Assembly: GCA_965199285.1 (NCBI GenBank)
Contig: OZ240687.1
Location: forward strand, 248,001 to 312,000
DNA: 64,000 nt
Source: CBDDGJ01 sp965199285
GTDB lineage: Bacteria > Pseudomonadota > Alphaproteobacteria > RS24
Direction: 5' to 3'
Shown here: piece after piece, positions 1-8,579 of the stretch
How positions within the stretch are numbered: position 1 is the stretch's first letter
Layout: every line of letters starts with the position of its first letter
Position numbers and translations under genes: made by a program
The notes under the pieces: model-generated
Database searches by the model: none
Told to the model about the DNA's origin: nothing
What the model saw: the letters and a program-made list of their open reading frames with translations, nothing else

Positions 1-209
1 CAATTAATAACACGCTATCGCGCACGGTGATGACATCTGTTACCACGCTTTTGGCGCTTGGCGCGCTCTATGCTTTGGGCGGCGAGGTTATTCACGGTTT
101 TGCCATTGCGATGATTTGGGGTGTCTTTATCGGAACCTATTCTTCAATTTTCATTGCCGCACCCTTGCTGATCTATCTTGGGGTTAAGCGCGATTGGTCA
201 TCCGCTTAA
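1..209 (+). CDS. secF: Protein translocase subunit SecF, C-terminal fragment (5' end outside window)
   Basis: SecF works with SecD in the inner membrane, using proton motive force to help the SecYEG translocon release exported proteins. Only the last ~69 residues are present; the frame is open from base 3. The stretch LSRTVMTS followed by a hydrophobic segment, then GTYSSIFIAAPLLIYLGV, is the conserved end of SecF transmembrane helices 5 and 6 (family knowledge). The gene enters from the left, so its start and any secD partner cannot be seen. It ends 4 bases before the stop of the convergent oxidase gene, with no clear terminator between them. Confidence 0.93.
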   Translation, partial: INNTLSRTVMTSVTTLLALGALYALGGEVIHGFAIAMIWGVFIGTYSSIFIAAPLLIYLGVKRDWSSA

Positions 210-213
210 GAGG

Positions 214-1482
214 TTACTCGCGTGCCTTATAGTTTTGTCGCGTTTCGTAAGCAAAGGGGGCAGGGGCAATCGCGGGTGTTTTGCCTTCAATAAGGTCAGC
301 CAGAAGTTTGGCAGAGCCCATCGATTTCGTCCATCCCAAATGGCCATGCCCACAATTTAGCCAGATATTTTTTGCCGCGCCAATAAAGGGGCGACCATCC
401 GCACTCATTGGGCGCAAGCCTGCCCATGCGGTTTCTTCCGCCGCTGCCAGAAGAGATTCATATTGGGGCATAGAGGAAAATAGAAAATGCCGTAACTTCT
501 CAATCCGCCGGTGGTCAATATAAGTGCCATTATTGCTAAATTCCGCCATGCCGTTTACGCGCAAGCGGTCACCTAAAGGGGTGATGGCAATATGTTGTTG
601 ATTGTCGACAATCGGCGCGTGCGGCAAATGGTCGGATAAATGCGGGGCGCTAAATGTTAGCGAATAGCCTTTAGCGGGCTTAATGGGTAAATGAATCCCT
701 AGTCTATGTGCAAGGGCAGGGCTTTCCATACCCGCCGCAAGGATAATCTGCCCTTGATAATGTTTGCCATTTATAAGCTCAACCGAGTGCGAGGTTAGGG
801 TTTTAACAGGCGCATTATAATATATCTCGCCACCTTGTTTTTGGGCATGATGGGCAAGATGCCGACAAAATTGCCGCGCATCGCCGCTATGGTCATCCGG
901 AAAATAAATCCCGCCCGCGAGTTTAGATGTCATAGGCTCAATTTGCGGCTCATGCTTTATCACCTCTTGGGCAGACATTAGCTCATGAACTGCGCCATAT
1001 TCATTTAGCTTTTGCGCTAATTTATGTGCCCGCAACAGCGCTTTTTGATTGCCAAAAATATGTAATGTGCCAGAGGCAGAATGGTCACAAGGCAGTTTCA
1101 GATTTTTGATGAGCTTCACTGTCTCGCGGGTGGAATAAGCGGCAAGGTGGTAATTGGCAATGGTCGAAAATAAATGATGCGGGCGGGTTGAATGGCGCAA
1201 AAACCGAAGCCCCCATGAAAATAAATGGGGAAGGGCAAGCGGGTCGAGTCGTATAGCTGAAGAGGGACGAAACAGCGATGCGCCTAAATCATATCCAATC
1301 TGTGGGTTATTCCAAGGCGCGGGCAGTGAGGGGTGCAGCATCCCGCCATTTGCGTAACTTGTTTCCTGTGCGGGTGCGGTATGTTGCTCAAATAAAATCA
1401 CCTGATGCCCTCGGCGTGAGAGCTCATAAAGTGTGGTTATGCCGATAAGCCCGCCGCCAATAATCAGAAATGGTTTTTGCAT
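214..1482 (-). CDS. FAD-dependent D-amino-acid dehydrogenase-like oxidoreductase (DadA family)
   Basis: A 422-residue FAD oxidoreductase of the DAO superfamily, most like DadA, which oxidatively deaminates D-amino acids to 2-oxo acids and passes electrons to the respiratory chain. Seen: an N-terminal Rossmann motif GGGLIGITT (about residues 8-16), the early substrate-domain segment SYANGGMLHPSLPAPW, and the C-terminal FAD-closing region WAGLRPMSADGRPFIG followed by NCGHGHLGWT. Length matches DadA (about 410-435). The ATG is preceded by AAGGTGAACAAGCA, a good ribosome site. The next gene, an MFS carrier, is divergent, so it may or may not share a substrate. No alanine racemase or Lrp gene lies nearby, so substrate is not fixed; other DAO-family amine oxidases remain possible. 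Confidence 0.8.
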   Translation of the reverse strand: MQKPFLIIGGGLIGITTLYELSRRGHQVILFEQHTAPAQETSYANGGMLHPSLPAPWNNPQIGYDLGASLFRPSSAIRLDPLALPHLFSWGLRFLRHSTRPHHLFSTIANYHLAAYSTRETVKLIKNLKLPCDHSASGTLHIFGNQKALLRAHKLAQKLNEYGAVHELMSAQEVIKHEPQIEPMTSKLAGGIYFPDDHSGDARQFCRHLAHHAQKQGGEIYYNAPVKTLTSHSVELINGKHYQGQIILAAGMESPALAHRLGIHLPIKPAKGYSLTFSAPHLSDHLPHAPIVDNQQHIAITPLGDRLRVNGMAEFSNNGTYIDHRRIEKLRHFLFSSMPQYESLLAAAEETAWAGLRPMSADGRPFIGAAKNIWLNCGHGHLGWTKSMGSAKLLADLIEGKTPAIAPAPFAYETRQNYKARE

Positions 1483-1543
1483 TGCTTGTTCACCTTACGC
1501 CCCTGAAAATAAATTGTTTATGGCAAAATGCAACCGCGCTTAT

Positions 1544-1554
1544 ATGATTATCAT
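1544..1554. promoter_or_regulatory. Palindromic ATGATTATCAT, possible metal-regulator site
   Basis: An 11-base near-perfect palindrome between the divergent oxidase and MFS genes. Its core resembles the centre of the Fur-family box (ATGATAATCAT) and matches, on the opposite strand, a second palindrome at 17529-17541. With only the core matching, Fur/Mur binding is a guess. Confidence 0.25.
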
Positions 1555-1567
1555 GAACTGAAAAAGG

Positions 1568-1597
1568 CTTATATTTGAAAAGACTTGTATTTGAAAA
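1568..1597 (+). repeat. Two-copy 14-bp direct repeat upstream of MFS gene
   Basis: CTTATATTTGAAAA (1568-1581) and CTTGTATTTGAAAA (1584-1597) differ at one base and are offset by 16 bp. They lie just upstream of the MFS start at 1614, so they could be tandem regulator sites or simple slippage. No function assigned. Confidence 0.5.
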
Positions 1598-1613
1598 AAA
1601 ATAATTTAGGCTT

Positions 1614-2882
1614 ATGTTTATGGGATATACAAATAAGCATTATATACTTTTTCTATTAACGCTCACTTATGCTCTTAATATTCTTGATCGCAATGTGCTG
1701 GGAATTTTAATTCCCGGCATTAAAGCGGATATGGAATTAAGCGATACAGCATTGGGGTTTTTGTCAACGGCGTTTGCGATTTTTTACGCGCTTTTTAGTC
1801 TGCCGCTTGCCTATTGGGCGGATAAAAAGGGACGCAAGCTGGTGATTATTATTTCGCTTTCGCTGTTTAGCTTGATGACGGCTCTATGCGGCATGGCAGC
1901 GAATTTTCTGATGTTGTTCCTCACCCGTATCGGGGTAGGCATTGGCGAGGCAGGAACCATGCCGCCTTCGGTTTCTCTATTGTCGGAGATTTATAGTAAG
2001 CACCGCCGCGCCACAGTTATGGGGATTTTAACCATCGGTGCAAATATTGGCATGATTGCTGGCTTTGTGATTGGTGGATTCGTCGCCGCCCAATATGGTT
2101 GGCGGATGGCCTTTTTTGTGATTGGCACACCAGGGTTGGCATTGGCGTTGTTGATGCTCTTTACAATGAAAAAAGATACGCCGCCCTTGGCGCGCACCGA
2201 AACCAGCACCTCTATTTTTGAAGACGCTAAGAAAATATTTCGCTATGTCGGGCAGCAGCGCTCTTTTATTTATGCGGCGCTCGGGTTTGGGTTTTTGCTA
2301 TTTGCGCTTAATTCTCTGGTGGTGTGGTTGCCGTCTTTTTTAACCCGCACCCATGGTATGACACTCGACCAGATTGGGCTTGTATTGGGGCTTGGCTTTG
2401 GTGGGCTTGGTGTTTTGGGAACCGTTATCATAGGCGGCATATTGGCGGATTATTTATCTCGCACTGATCCACGCGGAAATATTTGGGTCATCATTGGTGG
2501 CGGGGTTATTTTTATCATTGCTTTTTCAAGCGCGTTATTTATGCCTTCCTTACTGATGACACTTTCCATACTTGCGGTTCCGGGATTATTGGGCGCATAT
2601 TTTCAAGCCCCCACATTTTCCATCACCCAAAGCGCGATGCCGCTTTCCATCCGCGCAAGCTCCGGGGCGATTATGCTGGTGATTTGCAATCTTATCGGCA
2701 TTGGCATGGGGCCACCGATTATCGGTCTGTTAAGTGATTATCTGCAACCAACTTATGGCGCAGAGTCATTGCGTTATGCGCTGCTGCTTATACCTATTGC
2801 TTATTGCGTCTCGATTATCTTCTATTATCTCGCCAGCCGCCATCTGGCAGCAGATATTGCGCGCGCCGAAGCTGATACTTGA
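1614..2882 (+). CDS. Major facilitator superfamily transporter
   Basis: A 422-residue inner-membrane carrier with about 12 predicted transmembrane helices. The loop-2/3 signature appears as LAYWADKKGRKL (about residues 65-76), preceded by NILDRNVLGILIPGIK in helix 1, a form common in spinster-like and sugar/organic-acid MFS proteins. A second cytosolic loop DYLSRTDPRGN occurs after the central loop, consistent with the two six-helix halves. The start may be the ATG at 1614 or the one at 1620; neither has a strong ribosome site. The substrate is not evident: the divergent neighbour is an amino-acid-oxidase homologue and the downstream neighbour a PuuD-like membrane protein. Confidence 0.85.
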   Translation: MFMGYTNKHYILFLLTLTYALNILDRNVLGILIPGIKADMELSDTALGFLSTAFAIFYALFSLPLAYWADKKGRKLVIIISLSLFSLMTALCGMAANFLMLFLTRIGVGIGEAGTMPPSVSLLSEIYSKHRRATVMGILTIGANIGMIAGFVIGGFVAAQYGWRMAFFVIGTPGLALALLMLFTMKKDTPPLARTETSTSIFEDAKKIFRYVGQQRSFIYAALGFGFLLFALNSLVVWLPSFLTRTHGMTLDQIGLVLGLGFGGLGVLGTVIIGGILADYLSRTDPRGNIWVIIGGGVIFIIAFSSALFMPSLLMTLSILAVPGLLGAYFQAPTFSITQSAMPLSIRASSGAIMLVICNLIGIGMGPPIIGLLSDYLQPTYGAESLRYALLLIPIAYCVSIIFYYLASRHLAADIARAEADT

Positions 2883-2905
2883 TATTTTCCTAGCACTTGA
2901 TATTT
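2877..2905 (+). repeat. 11-bp direct repeat spanning MFS stop codon
   Basis: ACTTGATATTT occurs at 2877-2887, where it contains the TGA stop, and again at 2895-2905, 18 bp later. Both copies are identical. Comparable short repeats occur at the ssb and mmsA stop codons. Confidence 0.6.
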
Positions 2906-2965
2906 AATTGTGAATCGGTGAAACTATAAGGCGAAGACTTACATAACTCAAAAGGGGAGAGTGAA

Positions 2966-3568
2966 ATGGCATTTATTCTTACTTCATTACGCAATACGGT
3001 GATTGCCGGTTTGGTTCTGGCATTATTGCTGGAAATTCTTTATCTGCAATTAGGCGGGGTTGCGGATCGCAATTTTTATGTTTTTATTATGCGCTGGCTG
3101 CATGTGCTAAGCGGCATTATGTGGATTGGGCTACTCTATTATTTCAATTTTGTACAAATCCCCAATATGCCAAACATTCCGGATGACCAAAAACCGGCAA
3201 TTAGCGGCGTGATTGCGCCAGCGGCGCTTTTCTGGTTTCGCTGGGGCGCGATGGCAACAATTATTACCGGTCTGATTTTGGGCTATCTCAATGGCTATAT
3301 TCATGATGCGTTAAGTCTTGGCGCAATGTATGATTTTGCGGTTCCCAAAAATATCGTGATTGGCATTGGCATGTGGCTTGGCATTATCATGTGGTTTAAT
3401 GTCTGGTTTGTCATCTGGCCTAATCAGAAAAAAGCACTTGGCATTGTGGAGGCAAATGCAGATGAAAAAGCAGCATCCGCCCGCACTGCCATGTTATTCT
3501 CACGCACCAATACAATGCTGTCCGTACCAATGCTGTTTGCGATGGTTGCGGCGCAAAATATCTATTAA
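2966..3568 (+). CDS. PuuD-like (urate oxidase N-terminal family) membrane protein
   Basis: A 200-residue integral membrane protein with about five hydrophobic helices. The segment MRWLHVLSGIMWIGLLYYFNF is characteristic of the membrane part of PuuD-type urate hydroxylase, whose full-length form is about 400 residues and carries a C-terminal cytochrome c domain. That haem domain is absent here: there is no CxxCH motif and the protein stops after the last membrane helix. Such stand-alone membrane proteins are common in alphaproteobacteria and their role is unproven, so urate oxidation should not be assumed. The start has a good ribosome site (AAAAGGGGAGAGTGAA). It is followed immediately by a strong terminator. 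Confidence 0.7.
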   Translation: MAFILTSLRNTVIAGLVLALLLEILYLQLGGVADRNFYVFIMRWLHVLSGIMWIGLLYYFNFVQIPNMPNIPDDQKPAISGVIAPAALFWFRWGAMATIITGLILGYLNGYIHDALSLGAMYDFAVPKNIVIGIGMWLGIIMWFNVWFVIWPNQKKALGIVEANADEKAASARTAMLFSRTNTMLSVPMLFAMVAAQNIY

Positions 3569-3601
3569 GCGATATTTTAACAGCGCATCAAAATAATGAA
3601 A

Positions 3602-3632
3602 GGGGTTGTCTTTTGGCAACCCCATTTTATTT
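3602..3632 (+). terminator. Rho-independent terminator after PuuD-like gene
   Basis: GGGGTTGTC pairs with GGCAACCCC (one G-T wobble) around a TTTT loop, giving a 9-bp stem, followed by ATTTTATTT. It ends transcription of the PuuD-like gene. Confidence 0.85.
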
Positions 3633-3668
3633 AATATAATGGCTATTTTCTGATAATGCTATTTTCTC

Positions 3669-4136
3669 ATGATAGATGAACATACGCTCCGGCAAGAATT
3701 ACGCGCCCGCGACCATGCGCTTTATATGGCGTATATTTTTTCGCCCCCTTATGCGCGAGAGACTAATCTTATTTTATGTCATATTTTTGCTGATATTCAT
3801 CGTATTCTCTATGAAGTGACAGAGCCCATGATGGCCTATATTCGCTTACAATATTGGCGCGATAGCTTGGCCGACCCGCAGCCTTCTGGCCTGCTTGCCT
3901 TGGATGCAGCGCGGGCGCAGGGGCTGAAATTGGATAGTCTTTTGTCTTTTGTGGATGCGCTTGAACAGACCATTGAAACAGATACAAAAGACCAGTTTTC
4001 TGCTCTGCCATTTTTACAAAACCTACTGCAAGATAACCCGCCTGTCGCAAAGCGGCTTTTGCGGATTTATCGCCGCGCGCACGGCAAAACAGGCTTAAGG
4101 CTTTTTTTTACAGCTCTTTTGGCGCGTTGGGTGTAG
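3669..4136 (+). CDS. Short squalene/phytoene synthase-like protein
   Basis: A 155-residue protein whose first ~70 residues resemble the squalene/phytoene synthase fold, in the NDUFAF6-like branch: RARDHALYMAYIFSP, then EVTEPMMAYIRLQYWRDSL, matching the conserved arginine/glutamate helix pair of that branch. Family members are usually 220-280 residues. Here the middle of the domain appears missing, while an end like the usual C-terminus (a basic RIYRRAH followed by a hydrophobic stretch) remains. The Asp-rich DxxxD prenyl-diphosphate motifs are not seen, so catalysis is doubtful. The gene is intact, with no frameshift found. Its last 29 bases overlap the end of convergent trmFO. Confidence 0.6.
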   Translation: MIDEHTLRQELRARDHALYMAYIFSPPYARETNLILCHIFADIHRILYEVTEPMMAYIRLQYWRDSLADPQPSGLLALDAARAQGLKLDSLLSFVDALEQTIETDTKDQFSALPFLQNLLQDNPPVAKRLLRIYRRAHGKTGLRLFFTALLARWV

Positions 4137-5556
4137 CGGGCTTCAATAAGGGGGAAGCGATAAGAGGCTGCCAGTTTGAAAAAGCGTTCCGCGCTCGGCG
4201 CGTATAAGCCATTTGCCGCCGCTGCTTTTTTTGTTGCTTTTTTTGCCGATATTTTTCGCGCCGTGAAGATGCGCTAAGCGGCGCGTCACTCATATTTTCT
4301 ATTATATCTTCTGGCATATCTTCTGGCGCGATTTCCGGCATTAGCCCGAAATTAATATTCATAGGCTGGAAATTTTTGGCATCGGCATTTTCAGTAATAT
4401 GCGCGAGCAGTGCGCCAAAGGCAGATTGTAAGGGCGGGCAGGGGAGCTGCGGATTAACCGTAAATTGGGCTGCCAAAAGCCCAATCGCGGTGCTTTCAAC
4501 ATAGCCCTCAACGCCGGTGATTTGTCCGGCAAAACGAATATTTTGCGCGCCGCCCTGTAAGCGCAAATCTTGTCCGAGCAGGCTCGGGCTGTTGATGAAC
4601 ATATTGCGATGCAAGCCGCCAAGTCGGGCAAATCGTGCCTCTTCCAATCCCGGTATCATCCGAAAAATATCGGCTTGGGCGGCATATTTCAGCTTGGTTT
4701 GAAACCCCACCATATTATAAAGCGTGCCGAGTCTATTATCTTGGCGGAGCTGCAAAACCGCATAAGGCTTTTGATGCGGTTTATGGGCATTGGTGAGGCC
4801 GCGTGGCTTCATCGGCCCATGCCGCAATGTATCCGCGCCGCGTGCCGCCATCACTTCAATCGGCAAGCAGCCATTAAAATAGGGTGTGTTTTTTTCCCAG
4901 TCACGAAAATCGCTTGTTTCGCCGGCAAGCAGAGCCGTGATGAAATTTTGATAATCGTCTTTGTTAAGGGGACAATTTATATAATCCTTACCATCCCCTT
5001 TATCATAGCGCGACTGCGCCCAACAAATATCCATATTAATACTGTCATGATAAATAATCGGCGCAATGGCATCAAAAAAAGCGAGCTTGTCTTGCCCTGT
5101 CTTTTCGCCAATCCAGCTCGATAAAGCGGGGGAGGTGAGCGGGCCTGTGGCGATAATCACATGTTCCCAATCGGCAGGAATATCGGTCACTTCTTTTCGG
5201 TGGATTGTGATGCGCGGATGCGTCTCTAGCGCTTTGGTGATGGCGTGGGAAAACCCTACACGGTCAACCGCCAATGCAGTTCCGGCGGGCAAGCGATGTT
5301 TATCGGCACATGCCATAATTAAAGAATCAGCATCGCGCAATTCAGCATGTAAAAGCCCGACCGCATTAGTGCGGGCATCATCAGACCGAAAACTGTTTGA
5401 ACAGACAAGCTCACCCAAATAATCGGTGACATGCGCATCGGTTTTGCGGCACGGGCGCATTTCATAAAGCGCGACAGACCAGCCCGCTTGCGCGGCTTGC
5501 CATGCTGCCTCGCTGCCTGCCAGGCCACCGCCAATAATATGAACCTGCTTAGGCAT
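4108..5556 (-). CDS. trmFO: tRNA (uracil-54-C5) methyltransferase, folate/FAD-dependent TrmFO
   Basis: Makes 5-methyluridine at position 54 of the tRNA T-loop, using methylene-tetrahydrofolate and FADH2 instead of S-adenosylmethionine. Evidence over 482 residues: the N-terminal FAD motif IIGGGLAGSEAAWQ, the TrmFO signature YLGELVCSNSFRSDD with its catalytic cysteine (about residue 53), the segment NCPLNKDDYQNFI, and MFINSPSLLGQDLRLQ. The C-terminus ends in a Lys/Arg-rich tail (about residues 435-450) that could help hold tRNA. The start codon lies inside the end of uvrA (8-base overlap), suggesting co-transcription. The 3' end overlaps the convergent short synthase-like gene. Confidence 0.96.
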   Translation of the reverse strand: MPKQVHIIGGGLAGSEAAWQAAQAGWSVALYEMRPCRKTDAHVTDYLGELVCSNSFRSDDARTNAVGLLHAELRDADSLIMACADKHRLPAGTALAVDRVGFSHAITKALETHPRITIHRKEVTDIPADWEHVIIATGPLTSPALSSWIGEKTGQDKLAFFDAIAPIIYHDSINMDICWAQSRYDKGDGKDYINCPLNKDDYQNFITALLAGETSDFRDWEKNTPYFNGCLPIEVMAARGADTLRHGPMKPRGLTNAHKPHQKPYAVLQLRQDNRLGTLYNMVGFQTKLKYAAQADIFRMIPGLEEARFARLGGLHRNMFINSPSLLGQDLRLQGGAQNIRFAGQITGVEGYVESTAIGLLAAQFTVNPQLPCPPLQSAFGALLAHITENADAKNFQPMNINFGLMPEIAPEDMPEDIIENMSDAPLSASSRREKYRQKKQQKKQRRQMAYTRRARNAFSNWQPLIASPLLKPATPNAPKEL

Positions 5557-8458
5557 TTTTCTTATGCTTTGCTAAAATAGGTTTCAAATATTGTCCGGTA
5601 TAACTCTGCTTGCTTTTAGCGACCGTTTCTGGCGTGCCGTGCGCAATAATTTTGCCACCACCATCACCGCCTTCAGGGCCAATATCAATAATCCAATCTG
5701 CGGTTTTAATCACTTCTAAATTATGCTCAATCACCGCGACTGTATTGCCCGCATCCACCAGCTCATGCAATACCTCAAGCAATTTTGCGACATCGTGAAA
5801 ATGCAGCCCTGTGGTGGGTTCATCCAATAAATAAAGCGTACGGCCAGTGGCGCGCCGCGATAATTCTTTGGCGAGTTTGACGCGTTGCGCTTCGCCGCCT
5901 GAAAGCGTGGTCGCTTGTTGCCCAACTTTCACATAGCCCAACCCCACCCGTTGCAGGGTTACCATTTTCTCGCGAATTTGCGGTACGGCTTTGAAAAAAT
6001 CGGCCGCTTCATCAACCGTCATATCCAGCACTTGCGCGATATTTTTATCCTTAAAGCGCACCTCCAGTGTTTCCCGATTATAGCGTTGGCCGGCGCATGT
6101 ATCGCATTCCACATAAACATCGGGGAGGAAGTGCATTTCAATCTTAATCACCCCATCGCCCTGACAGGTCTCGCACCGCCCGCCTTTGACGTTAAACGAA
6201 AACCGCCCTGGTTTATAGCCGCGCTGCTTGGCTTCTGGCAGACCGGCAAACCATTCCCGAATAGGGGTGAACGCGCCGGTATAAGTGGCAGGGTTTGAAC
6301 GCGGCGTGCGGCCAATCGGTGATTGGTCAATATCGATAATTTTATCGAGATGCGCCAGCCCTTCAATATCCTTATGCGCGGCCGGAATATCGCGGGCATT
6401 ATTCAGCCGCCGCGCCAGCGCTTTATATAAAGTATCAAGCAATAATGTCGATTTGCCACTGCCCGAAACACCGGTGACGCAACAAAAGGTTGCAAGCGGA
6501 ATTTCAGCCGTCACATTTTTAAGATTATTGCCGCTTGCGCCCACCACTTTAATCATCTTATCCTTCGTGCCTTTGCGTCGCTTGGCAGGAAGCGGCACTT
6601 GTTTGGTGCCGGCAAGATATTGTCCGGTGAGGCTTTTTTTGGTTTTGATAATGTGCTGCGGGCTTCCATGCGCGACTATTTTGCCGCCATGCACGCCCGC
6701 TCCAGGGCCAATATCAACCACATGATCGGCGGTGAGAATAGCATCTTCATCATGTTCCACCACAATCACCGTATTGCCAAGATCACGCAAGCGGGTGAGC
6801 GTGCCAAGCAGCCTTGTATTATCGCGCTGATGCAGACCAATGCTTGGCTCATCGAGCACATAAACAACGCCGGTTAAGCCGGAGCCAATTTGCGAGGCAA
6901 GCCGAATACGCTGGCTTTCGCCGCCTGAAAGCGTGCCGCTATTGCGCGATAGGGTGAGATAATCCAGCCCGACATCATTTAGAAATTGCAACCGTTCGCG
7001 AATTTCTTTTAATATCCGCTCGGCGATTTGCTTTTGTTTTTTGCTAAGGCTTTTTTCAATATCGGCAAACCAGCCGCCAGCATCTTTGATTGACATTTGC
7101 GTGATTTCGCCAATATGCAAGCCGCCAATTTTCACCGCCAATGCTTCTGGCTTTAACCGATAGCCGCCGCACGCATCACAATCGGTCACGGCTTGGTATT
7201 TCTCTATGTCCTCGCGCGCCCAATTGCTTTCGGTTTCACGATAGCGGCGTTCAAGATTGGGGATAACACCTTCAAACGGCTTCTTGGTTTTATAGCTACG
7301 CATCCCATCATCATAATGAAACTCAATGACTTTCGTACCAGAGCCATAGAGAATGGCTTGTTGAGCAGGCTTGGGCAATTTGTGCCATGGCTCTTGCATG
7401 GAGACTTTATAATGTTTGGCAACCGCTTCTAATGTTTGGGTATAATAAGGCGCGGTGCTGCGCGACCATGGTGCAACCGCGCCTTTGCGAATAGATAAAG
7501 ACGGGTCGGGAATAATGCTTGCCGGATCAATAAAAAACTGCGTGCCCAAACCATCGCAAGAGGGGCATGCGCCATGCGGATTATTAAAAGAAAATAAGCG
7601 CGGTTCAATCTCATCAATCGTGAAGCCAGAAACCGGACAGGCAAAGCGGGCTGAAAAAATAATCCGCTCCGGCGTATCTTCGTCCTCTTTTTTATCGGCC
7701 ATTTCCAAAACCGCAATTCCATCGGTAAGGCTAAGCGCCAGCTCCATTGAATCGGCGACACGATTTCCTAAATCATCCTTAACCACCAGCCGATCAACCA
7801 CAACATCAATATCATGCTTGATTTTCTTATCGAGCGGCGGCACCTCGCTTATCTCATAAAATGTGCCATCCACTTTAACGCGCTGAAAGCCGCGCTTTTG
7901 TAATTCGGCAAAATCTTTCCGATATTCACCTTTGCGCCCGCGCACAATCGGTGCCAGTAAATAGGCGCGTGTGCCTGTGGGCAGTGCCATCACCCGATCA
8001 ACCATTTGCGATACGGTTTGACTTTCAATCGGTAAACCTGTCGCGGGTGAATAGGGAACCCCAATACGCGCATAAAGCAGGCGCAGATAATCATAGATTT
8101 CAGTAACCGTCCCGACGGTGGAACGTGGATTGCGTGAGGTTGTTTTTTGTTCGATAGAAATGGCAGGCGAAAGACCATCAATCTGATCGACATCGGGCTT
8201 TTGCATCATCTCAAGAAACTGCCGCGCATAGGCCGATAGGCTTTCGACATAGCGGCGCTGGCCTTCGGCATAAATCGTATCAAAAGCAAGCGAGCTTTTG
8301 CCAGACCCCGACAAGCCCGTAATGACAATCAGCTCATCGCGGGGAAGGTCAAGTGAGATATTTTGTAGATTATGCTCGCGCGCGCCTGCAATCCGAATAT
8401 ATTTTGCCTGTTCACGCCTATTCGTACGGGCAGGGTTACGCTTTTTTTGTGATGCCAT
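5549..8458 (-). CDS. uvrA: Excinuclease ABC subunit A
   Basis: Damage-sensing ATPase of nucleotide excision repair; a UvrA dimer loads UvrB at lesions. The 969-residue length fits the family. Two ABC modules are visible: first Walker A GLSGSGKSSLAFDT near residue 50 with signature LSGGESQRIRLA, and second Walker A GVSGSGKSTLLLDT with LSGGEAQRVKLA. The C-terminal zinc module CETCQGDGVIKIEMHFLPDV and CDTCAGQRYN is complete. In the other zinc region one pair reads CPVSG instead of CPxCG, leaving three visible cysteines, a variant I recall from other alphaproteobacteria. It is divergent from ssb. No GTTC-N7-GTTC SOS box was seen in the 121-bp gap. trmFO follows with an 8-base overlap. Confidence 0.98.
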   Translation of the reverse strand: MASQKKRNPARTNRREQAKYIRIAGAREHNLQNISLDLPRDELIVITGLSGSGKSSLAFDTIYAEGQRRYVESLSAYARQFLEMMQKPDVDQIDGLSPAISIEQKTTSRNPRSTVGTVTEIYDYLRLLYARIGVPYSPATGLPIESQTVSQMVDRVMALPTGTRAYLLAPIVRGRKGEYRKDFAELQKRGFQRVKVDGTFYEISEVPPLDKKIKHDIDVVVDRLVVKDDLGNRVADSMELALSLTDGIAVLEMADKKEDEDTPERIIFSARFACPVSGFTIDEIEPRLFSFNNPHGACPSCDGLGTQFFIDPASIIPDPSLSIRKGAVAPWSRSTAPYYTQTLEAVAKHYKVSMQEPWHKLPKPAQQAILYGSGTKVIEFHYDDGMRSYKTKKPFEGVIPNLERRYRETESNWAREDIEKYQAVTDCDACGGYRLKPEALAVKIGGLHIGEITQMSIKDAGGWFADIEKSLSKKQKQIAERILKEIRERLQFLNDVGLDYLTLSRNSGTLSGGESQRIRLASQIGSGLTGVVYVLDEPSIGLHQRDNTRLLGTLTRLRDLGNTVIVVEHDEDAILTADHVVDIGPGAGVHGGKIVAHGSPQHIIKTKKSLTGQYLAGTKQVPLPAKRRKGTKDKMIKVVGASGNNLKNVTAEIPLATFCCVTGVSGSGKSTLLLDTLYKALARRLNNARDIPAAHKDIEGLAHLDKIIDIDQSPIGRTPRSNPATYTGAFTPIREWFAGLPEAKQRGYKPGRFSFNVKGGRCETCQGDGVIKIEMHFLPDVYVECDTCAGQRYNRETLEVRFKDKNIAQVLDMTVDEAADFFKAVPQIREKMVTLQRVGLGYVKVGQQATTLSGGEAQRVKLAKELSRRATGRTLYLLDEPTTGLHFHDVAKLLEVLHELVDAGNTVAVIEHNLEVIKTADWIIDIGPEGGDGGGKIIAHGTPETVAKSKQSYTGQYLKPILAKHKKNA

Positions 8459-8579
8459 ATTATCCTCTTCGCGGGAGCTATTTATGGCACAAAATCAAGA
8501 AAAGGAAAATCTATTTTCCACAAGTAAAAGCTCCTGCTTGTGTGCGACTCATTTATGATAACTAAAAATGGAGAGATAA

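Noticed and set aside
4300..4340. Repeated ATATCTTCTGGC within trmFO as an insertion
   Set aside because: Encodes a short acidic repeat (PEDMPEDI) inside the variable C-terminal region; ordinary in-frame expansion.
4570..5124. Open frame of 184 codons antisense to trmFO
   Set aside because: Lies fully opposite a clearly conserved gene, has no recognisable domain and no ribosome site of note.
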